A stretch of 64,000 bases of DNA from Streptomyces sp. NBC_00554 (GTDB taxonomy: Bacteria > Actinomycetota > Actinomycetes > Streptomycetales > Streptomycetaceae), in assembly GCF_041431135.1 (NCBI RefSeq), contig NZ_CP107799.1, positions 4,030,001 through 4,094,000 on the forward strand, given 5' to 3'. A model generated the notes under the pieces. It did no database searches, had not been told where the DNA came from, and saw only the letters and a list, made by a program, of their open reading frames with translations. Below, in pieces: positions 49,840-57,937 of the stretch (position 1 is the stretch's first letter; the number at the start of each line of letters is the position of its first letter). A program made the position numbers and the translations under genes.

Positions 49840-51867
49840 ATGCCCCGCCATCGCACATCGGCCGTGGAGACAGAGCGTCTTCGCAAGTATCGGCCCGACA
49901 TTCAGGGCCTGCGTGCCGTAGCCATCATGATGGTGGTCAGCATGCACTGCGGCATCCTCGACATCCACGGTGGCGTGGACGTGAGCTTCGTGCTGAGCGG
50001 CTTCCTCATCGGCGGCCAGCTCTTCGCCGAGATCGAGAAGACCGGCAAGGTGTCCCTGACCAAGTTCTGGGCGCGCCGTTTCCGGCGTCTGACGCCGCCC
50101 ATGGCCCTCGTCATCGTCGGCACCGCGGCCCTGGCGTGGATGTACGGCAGTCCGCTCAGGTTCCGCGCGTACATGGAGGACGGTCTCAGCGCCTCCCTCA
50201 GCTTCCTGAACTGGCGCCTGGTCGAGACCGGCACCGACTACTTCGCCAACGACGGGTCGCAGTCCCCGTATCAGCACTTCTGGTCGCTGGGCATCGAGGA
50301 GCAGTTCTACGTCGTCGCCCCGCTCGTCCTGGTCGTGGTGGTGTGGATCAGCCGCAAGATCTTCCGCAACCGCGCTCTGGTGGCGCTGTTCCTCATGGCC
50401 GTCATCGGCGGATCGTTCTATCAGGGCTGGTCCCAGACTGCCGAGAACCAGCCGCTCGCGTACTTCAGCACCCACACCCGGATCTGGGAGATCGCCTGCG
50501 GCGTCCTGCTCGCCCTGGCCGCTCCGCTCGTCTCCCGCATGAACACCGGCGTGGCCGCGGTCGTTTCGTGGCTCGGGCTCGGCACCGTGCTCGTCACGGC
50601 GATGCTCATCTCCGACGAGACGCCGCTGCCGGGGTACGCGGTGGCCGGCCCGGTGCTCGGCGCCGTCATGATCATCGCCGGTGGCTGCGCCAATCCCCGG
50701 TTCGGCGCGGAGCGGCTGATCGACAACCCAGTCCTCGACTTCGTCGGCAACGTCAGCTACGGCTGGTACCTGACCCACTGGCCGCTGCTGGTGCTCTGGC
50801 CGTCCATCACCGACCGGGAGTTCACCTTCCAGGACCGGCTACGGGTTGCCGTCCTGTCGTTCCTGGTGGCTGTGGTCCTGCACTACGCCGTCGAGCGCAA
50901 GTTCAAGAAGAACGTGAAGCTGGTGGCGCGCCCCTGGAAGGGCGTCTTCACCGGCGGGTTCACCACCGCGGGCACGGCCGGGGCGATGGTCCTGGCCACG
51001 ATCATCCCGCTGAACCTGGCGACCGCATCGTCGTCGAGCACGCTCGCGGTCGGGTTCACCAGCCAGGCATCGGTCGAGGACGCCGTGCACCGCACCGAGC
51101 TCTCCGCAACCGTGCAGAGCGCTCTGCAGTCCACGCCCAAGAACTCCGCCAAGCACGGTTGCATCGACAACTTCGACGTCAAGAAGTTCGAGATGCGGGA
51201 CGGCTGTGTCGCCGGCGACCCGGAGGGCACCAAGACCCTTGTCCTCATGGGGGACTCCCACGCGTGGCAGTGGAACGACGTCTACCACGAGATCGGCAAG
51301 GAGCTCGGGGTGCGGGTGGTGACCATATCGAAGGGCGGCTGCTCGCCACAGATCTACCGCATCATCAACCCCACCGTGAACCGCGAGTACACCGAGTGCG
51401 ACAGCTGGCGCGAATCGGCTTTCGCCGAGCTCAAGAAGATCAAGCCCGACGTCCTCGTCATCGCCGACCGAGCCCGCCAGGAGGCGAACCGGTCGGGCGC
51501 CGAGGCTTCGTTCAAGGTGTTCAAGGAGACGGGCGCCAAGCTCGTCTACATGACGGACACCCCGCAGCCCGGGCAGAACGTCCCCGACTGTCTCGCCACG
51601 CACATCGACGACATCTCCCTCTGCAACCGCAAGGAGTGGCAGGCGCTCGAGTACACGGAGTTCCGCGCCATGGAGCGTGAGGTGGCCGAGAAGTACGGTG
51701 CGGAGATCATCGACACGACGCCCGCGTTCTGCGCGGTGGACGTCTGCCCGGCGGTGATCGGCGACCAGGTCGTCTACTTCGACAACAGCCACATCACGTC
51801 GTCGTACTCGAAGACCCTGAAGCCGTTCCTCAAGCCGGCCCTGGAAGAAATACTCGACAAGGCGTAG
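49840..51867 (+). CDS. OafA/YrhL-type acyltransferase with C-terminal SGNH domain
   Basis: The 675-residue protein has an acyltransferase-3 membrane domain with about ten helices (RPDIQGLRAVAIMMVVSMHC, FSLGIEEQFY-like SLGIEEQFYVV, WYLTHWPLLVLWP) and an extracellular SGNH domain with MGDSHAWQW near residue 470 and DNSHITSSYS near residue 647. Such fusions move acetyl groups across the membrane onto polysaccharides. It is the last gene of the cluster and most likely O-acetylates its product. GGAG is close to the ATG. Confidence 0.9.
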   Translation: MPRHRTSAVETERLRKYRPDIQGLRAVAIMMVVSMHCGILDIHGGVDVSFVLSGFLIGGQLFAEIEKTGKVSLTKFWARRFRRLTPPMALVIVGTAALAWMYGSPLRFRAYMEDGLSASLSFLNWRLVETGTDYFANDGSQSPYQHFWSLGIEEQFYVVAPLVLVVVVWISRKIFRNRALVALFLMAVIGGSFYQGWSQTAENQPLAYFSTHTRIWEIACGVLLALAAPLVSRMNTGVAAVVSWLGLGTVLVTAMLISDETPLPGYAVAGPVLGAVMIIAGGCANPRFGAERLIDNPVLDFVGNVSYGWYLTHWPLLVLWPSITDREFTFQDRLRVAVLSFLVAVVLHYAVERKFKKNVKLVARPWKGVFTGGFTTAGTAGAMVLATIIPLNLATASSSSTLAVGFTSQASVEDAVHRTELSATVQSALQSTPKNSAKHGCIDNFDVKKFEMRDGCVAGDPEGTKTLVLMGDSHAWQWNDVYHEIGKELGVRVVTISKGGCSPQIYRIINPTVNREYTECDSWRESAFAELKKIKPDVLVIADRARQEANRSGAEASFKVFKETGAKLVYMTDTPQPGQNVPDCLATHIDDISLCNRKEWQALEYTEFRAMEREVAEKYGAEIIDTTPAFCAVDVCPAVIGDQVVYFDNSHITSSYSKTLKPFLKPALEEILDKA

Positions 51868-51879
51868 CCCGCGACCCGT

Positions 51880-51910
51880 TCCGCTCCGGCCGCCACCCGG
51901 CCGGAGCGGA
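51880..51910. terminator. Bidirectional terminator between the polysaccharide cluster and truA
   Basis: TCCGCTCCGGCCG and CGGCCGGAGCGGA form a perfect 13-bp stem with a five-base loop, between two convergent genes. Confidence 0.85.
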
Positions 51911-51923
51911 CCCCGTCAAGCCG

Positions 51924-52769
51924 TCACTGCCCCCGGACCCGCACCCGCCGAGTCTGCCCCTGCCGAGCCGCCAGCTGATCGTCCGCCGGATACCCGACCT
52001 CCTCCAGCGTCAGCCCGACCGGCCGTACGACATGCACCGCACTGTCCCGGACGTGCGCGTCGAGGACCCGCCGGGGCCACTCCACGTCACGGTGCCCGTC
52101 GCCGACGAACAGCAGCGCGCCGACCATGGAACGCACCTGGTTGTGGCAGAAGGCGTCGGCGCGGACCTCGATCTCGACGATGCCGTCCTCGCGCCGGCCC
52201 ACCCCGAAGTCGAGGATCTCGCGGATCGTGGTCGCCCCCTCGCGCTTCTTCGCGTACGCCGCGAAGTCGTGCTCCCCGACAAGGGACTTGGCGGCGGCGT
52301 CCATCGCGGCGACGTCCAACTCCCAGTCGTGCCAGAGGACATGGTTGCGCAGCAGCGGGTCCACTCCGCCGGGCTGGTCGCCGACCCGGTAGACGTAGCG
52401 ACGCCACACGGCCGCGAACCGCGCGTTGAACCCCGCGGGCGCCTCCGCCGCACGCCACACGCGCACGTCCCGGGACAGCCGCCCGGCGAGCCGCTTCAGC
52501 AGCTTCTCCCGGTGCTCGGCCCACAACGCCTCCGGCAGATCGACGTGCGCCACCTGCCCACGCGCATGCACCCCGGCATCGGTCCGCCCGGCCACGGTCA
52601 GCTCATACGTGGTCTCCCCCGACCGCGTCACCGTCCGCAGGGCGTCCTCGATGTCCCCCTGCACGGTCCTGCGCCCGCTGGCCTGCTTGGCCCACCCGGA
52701 GAACCCGCTCCCGTCGTACGACAGGTCCAGCCGCACCCGTACGAACCCGGGCTCTACTTCGTCACTCAC
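51924..52769 (-). CDS. truA: tRNA pseudouridine synthase A
   Basis: The 281-residue enzyme has the catalytic aspartate in AGRTDAGVHA and the RRYVYR and FCHNQVRSMVG segments. It converts U38-40 of tRNA anticodon arms. The GTG at 52769 follows GAGAGGA by eight bases. It lies downstream of rplQ, after a terminator hairpin. Confidence 0.96.
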   Translation of the reverse strand: MSDEVEPGFVRVRLDLSYDGSGFSGWAKQASGRRTVQGDIEDALRTVTRSGETTYELTVAGRTDAGVHARGQVAHVDLPEALWAEHREKLLKRLAGRLSRDVRVWRAAEAPAGFNARFAAVWRRYVYRVGDQPGGVDPLLRNHVLWHDWELDVAAMDAAAKSLVGEHDFAAYAKKREGATTIREILDFGVGRREDGIVEIEVRADAFCHNQVRSMVGALLFVGDGHRDVEWPRRVLDAHVRDSAVHVVRPVGLTLEEVGYPADDQLAARQGQTRRVRVRGQ

Positions 52770-52802
52770 CAACAGATCCTCTCCAGAGGCCGTGAACGCG
52801 AA

Positions 52803-52834
52803 AGCGGGCCCGCCCCGCAAGGGGCGGACCCGCT
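52803..52834 (-). terminator. Hairpin after rplQ
   Basis: AGCGGGCCCGCCCC and GGGGCGGACCCGCT pair over 14 bp with one wobble and a GCAA loop, 18 bases past the rplQ stop. Confidence 0.85.
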
Positions 52835-52851
52835 CAGACGCGAGCCGAAGC

Positions 52852-53370
52852 TCAGGCGTCCTTGGACTCGTTGCCCTCGGCGTCAGCCGGAGCCGCGTCC
52901 TCGACGACCTCGTCGGACTTGGCCTCGACGGCCTCGTCCTTCTTGAGAACGTCTTCCTTGACGGCACGCTTCGTCGCCGCCTCGGCCTCACCGGTGGCCT
53001 CCTGGGCCACGGTCAGCGCCTCCACCAGCTCGATGACAGCCATGGGCGCGTTGTCGCCACGACGGTTACCGATCTTGGTGATACGGGTGTAGCCACCCGG
53101 ACGGTTCTCGTAGCGCGGGCCGATCTCGGTGAAGAGCGTGTGCACGATGCTCTTGTCCGTGATCACCGTGAGCACCTGACGGCGGTTGTGAAGGTCGCCC
53201 TTCTTCGCCTTGGTGACCAGACGCTCCGCGTACGGGCGCAGGCGGCGGGCCTTCGCCTCGGTGGTGGTGATGCGGCCGTGCTCGAAGAGCGACTTCGCGA
53301 GGTTCGCGAGGAGCAGCTTCTCGTGCGCGGCGCTGCCGCCCAGACGGGCACCCTTGGCAGGCTTCGGCAT
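52852..53370 (-). CDS. rplQ: 50S ribosomal protein L17
   Basis: The 172-residue L17 has the conserved MPKPAKGARLGGSAAHEKLL start and a streptomycete acidic C-terminal tail of about 50 residues. It follows rpoA on the same strand across an unusually long 177-base gap that contains a dispersed repeat. Confidence 0.98.
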   Translation of the reverse strand: MPKPAKGARLGGSAAHEKLLLANLAKSLFEHGRITTTEAKARRLRPYAERLVTKAKKGDLHNRRQVLTVITDKSIVHTLFTEIGPRYENRPGGYTRITKIGNRRGDNAPMAVIELVEALTVAQEATGEAEAATKRAVKEDVLKKDEAVEAKSDEVVEDAAPADAEGNESKDA

Positions 53371-53477
53371 GGTGTTTCTCCTAGGTGTCTGCCCCGGCCG
53401 TATCAGGTACCGAGGTCAGTGTCCGAGCGGGCGGCTGCCCGTCGGAGATCCGGGCAGCCCCGTAGGGGCGCCCGGAA

Positions 53478-53505
53478 GGGGCGCGGGGAACTGCGCGACA
53501 AGCCA
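53478..53505. repeat. Dispersed GC-rich intergenic repeat (copy C)
   Basis: The core GGGGCGCGGGGAACTGCGCG followed by ACAAGCC lies between rpoA and rplQ, matching copies near 23640 and 28080. A small hairpin (GCCCCGTAGGGGC, around 53457-53469) precedes it. Confidence 0.85.
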
Positions 53506-53547
53506 CAGCGCACCCGCACCCAGGAACCGGCAGTCGGTCCCGAGCTC

Positions 53548-54570
53548 TTAGTACTGCTCGGTCTCGACGAACCCGGCGTCCACATCATCGTCCGCGCCGA
53601 AGGCATCCGCGGCGGCGGTCGGGTCGAATCCGGGCGGGCTGTCCTTGAGGGCCAGGCCCATGCCGGCGAGCTTCGCCTTGACCTCGTCGATGGACTTCGC
53701 ACCGAAGTTGCGAATGTCGAGGAGGTCGGCCTCGGAGCGGGCGACGAGCTCACCCACGGAGTGGATGCCCTCACGCTTGAGGCAGTTGTACGACCGAACG
53801 GTGAGCTCGAGCTCCTCGATCGGCAGGGCGAGATCAGCGGCGAGGGCGGCGTCCGTGGGGGACGGGCCCATGTCGATGCCCTCGGCGTCGATGTTCAGCT
53901 CACGGGCGAGACCGAACAGCTCGACCAGGGTCTTACCGGCCGACGCCATGGCGTCACGGGGACGCATGGCCTGCTTGGTCTCGACGTCGACGATCAGCTT
54001 GTCGAAGTCGGTGCGCTGCTCGACACGCGTGGCCTCGACCTTGTACGTGACCTTCAGCACCGGCGAGTAGATGGAGTCGACCGGGATACGACCGATCTCC
54101 TGGCCCACCTGCTTGTTCTGGACGGCGGAGACGTAGCCGCGACCGCGCTCGACGGTCAGCTCCATCTCCAGCTTGCCCTTGCCGTTGAGCGTGGCGAGGA
54201 CGAGGTCGGGGTTGTGCACCTCGACACCGGCCGGGGGCGCGATGTCGGCGGCGGTGACCAGACCCGGGCCCTGCTTGCGCAGGTACATCACGACGGGCTC
54301 GTCGTGCTCCGAGGAGACGACCAGCTGCTTGATGTTGAGGATCAGGTCGGTGACGTCCTCCTTGACGCCCGGCACGGTGGTGAACTCGTGCAGAACGCCG
54401 TCGATCCGGATGCTGGTGACAGCGGCACCGGGGATCGAGGAGAGGAGCGTACGACGCAGGGAGTTGCCGAGGGTGTAGCCGAAGCCCGGCTCCAGCGGCT
54501 CGATCACGAACCGGGAGCGGAACTCGTCAACGACCTCTTCGGTCAGCGACGGGCGCTGAGCAATAAGCAT
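53548..54570 (-). CDS. rpoA: RNA polymerase alpha subunit
   Basis: The 340-residue subunit has the N-terminal dimerisation domain (FVIEPLEPGFGYTLGNSLRR) and the C-terminal DNA-contacting domain (LKREGIHSVGELVARSEADLLDIRNFG). It assembles the core enzyme and contacts activators and UP elements. It lies between rpsK and rplQ. Confidence 0.99.
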   Translation of the reverse strand: MLIAQRPSLTEEVVDEFRSRFVIEPLEPGFGYTLGNSLRRTLLSSIPGAAVTSIRIDGVLHEFTTVPGVKEDVTDLILNIKQLVVSSEHDEPVVMYLRKQGPGLVTAADIAPPAGVEVHNPDLVLATLNGKGKLEMELTVERGRGYVSAVQNKQVGQEIGRIPVDSIYSPVLKVTYKVEATRVEQRTDFDKLIVDVETKQAMRPRDAMASAGKTLVELFGLARELNIDAEGIDMGPSPTDAALAADLALPIEELELTVRSYNCLKREGIHSVGELVARSEADLLDIRNFGAKSIDEVKAKLAGMGLALKDSPPGFDPTAAADAFGADDDVDAGFVETEQY

Positions 54571-54630
54571 GAAGGAATCCTTCAGTCATGGGCACCCACT
54601 ATTTGATGCCCTTGAGTACTACAAGGGTAC

Positions 54631-54662
54631 GGGCGGCACGGCCCCGAAAGGCCATACCGCCC
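54631..54662 (-). terminator. Hairpin between rpsK and rpoA
   Basis: GGGCGG plus GGCC pair with GGCC plus CCGCCC around a short internal loop and a six-base apex. It may attenuate rather than end transcription, since rpoA lies downstream. Confidence 0.5.
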
Positions 54663-54683
54663 GAAACCTAAGACAACCGTGCG

Positions 54684-55088
54684 TCAGACGCGGCGGCGCT
54701 TGGGCGGACGGCAGCCGTTGTGCGGCGTGGGGGTGACGTCCTGGATGGAGCCGACCTCGAGGCCAGTGGCCTGGAGGGAGCGGATCGCGGTCTCGCGACC
54801 GGAGCCCGGGCCCTTCACGAAGACGTCAACCTTGCGCATGCCGTGCTCCTGCGCGCGACGGGCGGCCGACTCGGCGGCCATCTGCGCGGCGAAGGGGGTG
54901 GACTTGCGCGAGCCCTTGAAGCCGACGTGGCCGGCGGAGGCCCAGGAGATCACGTTGCCCGCGGGGTCCGTGATCGAGACGATCGTGTTGTTGAACGTGC
55001 TCTTGATGTGAGCGTGCCCGTGGGCGACGTTCTTCTTTTCCTTGCGGCGCACCTTCTTGGCAGCGCCCTGACGACCCTTGGGGGGCAT
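54684..55088 (-). CDS. rpsK: 30S ribosomal protein S11
   Basis: The 134-residue S11 contains GHAHIKSTFNNTIVSITD and ends TPTPHNGCRPPKRRRV, the conserved C-terminus that binds 16S rRNA in the platform. It follows rpsM by 69 bases. Confidence 0.99.
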   Translation of the reverse strand: MPPKGRQGAAKKVRRKEKKNVAHGHAHIKSTFNNTIVSITDPAGNVISWASAGHVGFKGSRKSTPFAAQMAAESAARRAQEHGMRKVDVFVKGPGSGRETAIRSLQATGLEVGSIQDVTPTPHNGCRPPKRRRV

Positions 55089-55157
55089 CTATTACTCCTA
55101 CGGGGAGGTGGTCGGTCCTACAGCGAAGACCGCTGATGAAGCGTTGTCCGCTGTGGA

Positions 55158-55538
55158 CTACTTCTTGCCCGGCTTCTTCTTACCGGCGATCGCGCGACGC
55201 GGGCCCTTGCGGGTACGAGCGTTCGTGCTGGTGCGCTGACCGTGAACGGGCAGGCCGCGACGGTGACGCAGACCCTGGTAGCAGCCGATCTCGACCTTGC
55301 GGCGGATGTCGGCCTGCACCTCGCGACGGAGGTCACCCTCGGTCTTGAAGTTGGCGTCCACGTACTCGCGGATCCTGACCAGCTCCTCCTCGGAGAGGTC
55401 ACGAACGCGGGTGTCAGGGTTGACGCCGGTCTCGGCCAGCGTCTTCTGCGAGAGGGTCCGGCCGATGCCGAACACGTAGGTGAGGGCAACCTCCACGCGC
55501 TTTTCGCGCGGGATGTCAACACCGGAAACGCGTGCCAT
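55158..55538 (-). CDS. rpsM: 30S ribosomal protein S13
   Basis: The 126-residue S13 begins MARVSGVDIPREKRVEVALT and has GLRHRRGLPVHGQRTSTNAR, with a basic lysine-rich end. It contacts the P-site tRNA and the subunit bridge. It follows rpmJ across 207 bases. Confidence 0.99.
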   Translation of the reverse strand: MARVSGVDIPREKRVEVALTYVFGIGRTLSQKTLAETGVNPDTRVRDLSEEELVRIREYVDANFKTEGDLRREVQADIRRKVEIGCYQGLRHRRGLPVHGQRTSTNARTRKGPRRAIAGKKKPGKK

Positions 55539-55745
55539 TCAATGGCTCCAGTTGTCGTTCGGAGGTCTTCCGCAAAACCGGCTCCCGCCCGCCGTCCTCT
55601 TCATGTCGAAGATTCGGTACGAACCGGGTCCCCAGCCTCCGACCGGGGGTGTCAGGCCTGATGAACTCAGCCCTGGGCTCTGCGTATGAACATGTACTAC
55701 TTGCGTCGCGCGAAGTATCTGCGGATGCAGAAGGTCGGTCGTGCG

Positions 55746-55859
55746 TCAGCCCTGGCGCTGCTTGTGGCGCGGGTTTTCGCAGATGACCATGACCCGGCCG
55801 TGACGGCGGATCACCCTGCACTTGTCGCAGATCTTCTTGACGCTCGGCTTGACCTTCAT
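55746..55859 (-). CDS. rpmJ: 50S ribosomal protein L36
   Basis: The minus strand encodes a 37-residue L36 starting MKVKPSVKKICDKCRVIRRH and ending RHKQRQG. C11, C14, C27 and H32 form the zinc site, so this is the zinc-binding form. It lies 57 bases after infA, the standard order. Confidence 0.97.
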   Translation of the reverse strand: MKVKPSVKKICDKCRVIRRHGRVMVICENPRHKQRQG

Positions 55860-55916
55860 TGGTGAGGTTCTCCGGGTCAGTGCCACCACCCCGCGGAAGC
55901 GGGGCACAGGCAAGAT

Positions 55917-56138
55917 CTACTTGTACCGGTAGACGATCCGGCCACGCGTCAGGTCGTACGGAGACAGCTCCACCACGACCCTGTCGTCAGGGAGGATGCG
56001 GATGTAGTGCATGCGCATCTTGCCGCTGATGTGTGCCAGAACCTGGTGGCCGTTCTGGAGCTCAACCTTGAACATTGCGTTCGGAAGAGACTCGACGACA
56101 GTGCCCTCGATCTCGATGGCACCTTGCTTCTTGGCCAC
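55917..56138 (-). CDS. infA: Translation initiation factor IF-1
   Basis: The 73-residue OB-fold factor starts (GTG) AKKQGAIEIEGTVVESLPNA and ends GRIVYRYK. It occupies the ribosomal A site during initiation. GAAGG precedes the start. The frame extends upstream to 56204, but homology begins at 56138. Confidence 0.98.
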   Translation of the reverse strand: MAKKQGAIEIEGTVVESLPNAMFKVELQNGHQVLAHISGKMRMHYIRILPDDRVVVELSPYDLTRGRIVYRYK

Positions 56139-56279
56139 GCTTCGCCCTTCGAATCGACTACCCTGATCGACTCTGTACGAGCGCATGCAGGCATGCGGGT
56201 GCACGAGAGCCGACGAGTCAGTCTACGTCAGGGCACCCGGAAAGACGAATCGAGGAAGAATGCCCTGCTTCGAAGATCA

Positions 56280-57116
56280 TTAAGCCACCGGGTCCGGCGC
56301 GGCCGTAATCCCATACTCCGCCAGCTTCGCTTTCCCACCGTCGGGAGCCGTCAGCACAAGCGGCCCCTCCTCCGTCAGCGCGACAGAGTGCTCCCAGTGC
56401 GAGGACCAGGTGCCGTCCGTAGTAATGACGGTCCAGTCATCCTCCAGCACCTCGGTCTTCGGGGTGCCCAGGGAGACCATCGGCTCGATGGCGAGGCAGA
56501 AGCCGGGGACCAGCTTCGGGCCCTTGCCGCGTCGGCGCTCGACGTAGTTGAGGAGGTGCGGGTCCATGTGCATCTCGGTGCCGATGCCGTGGCCGCCGTA
56601 GTCCTCGACGATGCCGTAGCGGCCGCCGCCGACCTTGGGCTGGCGGCGGATGTACGTCTCGATGGCGCGGGAGACGTCGACGAGCCGGTTCCCCAGCTTC
56701 ATCGCGGCGATGCCCGCCCACATCGACTCCTCGGTCACCCGGGAGAGCTCGATGAGCTCCGGGGCGTGACCGGTGCCCACGAACGCGGTGTATGCCGCAT
56801 CGCCGTGCCAGCCGTCGACGATCGCGCCGGCGTCGATGGAGATGATGTCGCCGTCCTTCAGGACGGTCTTGTCGTCCGGGATGCCATGGACGACGACCTC
56901 GTTGGCCGAGGTGCAGATGGTGGCAGGGAATCCGCCGTACCCGAGAAAGTTCGACTTGGCCCCGTGCTCGGCAAGCACCTTGCGCGCGACCTCGTCCAGA
57001 TCCTTCGTCGTGGCACCGGGCACGGCCGCCTCACGCGTGGCCGCGTGGATGGCGGCGACGACCAGGCCCGCCTCACGCATCTTGGCGATCTGCGCGGGGG
57101 TCTTGATTTCCACCAT
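56280..57116 (-). CDS. map: Methionine aminopeptidase, type I
   Basis: The 278-residue enzyme has the metal ligands in SIDAGAIVDGWHGDAA, GHGIG, IEPM and WEHSVA. It removes initiator methionine. AGGAGG lies 11 bases before the ATG at 57116. In related genomes map directly follows adk; here about 2.9 kb separates the two. Confidence 0.97.
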   Translation of the reverse strand: MVEIKTPAQIAKMREAGLVVAAIHAATREAAVPGATTKDLDEVARKVLAEHGAKSNFLGYGGFPATICTSANEVVVHGIPDDKTVLKDGDIISIDAGAIVDGWHGDAAYTAFVGTGHAPELIELSRVTEESMWAGIAAMKLGNRLVDVSRAIETYIRRQPKVGGGRYGIVEDYGGHGIGTEMHMDPHLLNYVERRRGKGPKLVPGFCLAIEPMVSLGTPKTEVLEDDWTVITTDGTWSSHWEHSVALTEEGPLVLTAPDGGKAKLAEYGITAAPDPVA

Positions 57117-57154
57117 GATGGATTGCGCCTCCTGCCATTGGTACACGGCGCTCC

Positions 57155-57184
57155 AGGATACGCGGGCGACTGGCACCCATCGAA
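57155..57184 (-). promoter_or_regulatory. Possible map promoter
   Basis: On the map strand TATCCT (57160-57155) lies 18 bases after TTCGAT (57184-57179). It would let map be transcribed independently of adk. Confidence 0.45.
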
Positions 57185-57295
57185 CGGGGAGTGGCGCGTC
57201 ACACCGAGCACGACAAAACCCCGGTCGGTGCAGGCACACCAGTTGATCGCCCGCACCGGCCGGAGCTTCGGTCTATCGCAGAGTTATCGCAGTGT

Positions 57296-57682
57296 TTAGG
57301 ACTCGGAGAACACCACGGACTCGTACCAGGAGGAATTGCCGTGCCAGTTCACCCACATGCTGTACGACTTGGCGCCGATGATGTCGTAAGTGCTCGAGTC
57401 ACAGCCAGAGTCACCACCGTCATCGACGGTCAAGACGGTCACGATTCCGGTGCCCGTGCTGTTGAGGGTCTTCAACTGCCCGGTGACACCGTAGCCGTCA
57501 GCGTAGGTGTCGCAGACGGTGAATACATCACCGTCATCCTTGTAGTACATGTAGCCACGGCTGGACGGCAGGGAGACTATCTGGCTGCCAGTCGCCGCTG
57601 CAGCCGGACCGGCCGAGAAACCAACCACCGTGGCGGCGGCCGCGGCGGCCATTACACCGCGTCTAATCATGGTCCTATTCAT
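57296..57682 (-). CDS. Small secreted protein with a cysteine pair
   Basis: The 128-residue protein has a signal peptide (MNRTMIRRGVMAAAAAATVVGF, cleavage near AAAA-TG) and a mature domain rich in Asp, Gly and Tyr with two cysteines (FTVCDTY and DSGCDSS), probably a disulfide. I do not recognise a family. The ATG at 57682 follows a GGGGTGGGA stretch; 57706 is an alternative. It lies between adk and map, in the interrupted part of the ribosomal operon. Confidence 0.72.
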   Translation of the reverse strand: MNRTMIRRGVMAAAAAATVVGFSAGPAAAATGSQIVSLPSSRGYMYYKDDGDVFTVCDTYADGYGVTGQLKTLNSTGTGIVTVLTVDDGGDSGCDSSTYDIIGAKSYSMWVNWHGNSSWYESVVFSES

Positions 57683-57937
57683 TCGATTCCCACCCCTTTT
57701 TCTCATGAGCCCTAAAAGGACCCGGACAGTCTGCAGAACACCATTTCTGTGTGGTTCCGCAGCGATCTAGATTTACCCTACCGACCAAGATTCTGAATGT
57801 CCACCGTCAATCGGCTCTTCATAAACAGAAGAATCAAGACACGAGCAGCAGTCAGGAACACAATCGGGCACGGCAAGGCAGGTCTTTACGGCCGATGTGC
57901 CGGCTACCACGGGAATTCCCGGAGCCGACGAATCCGG

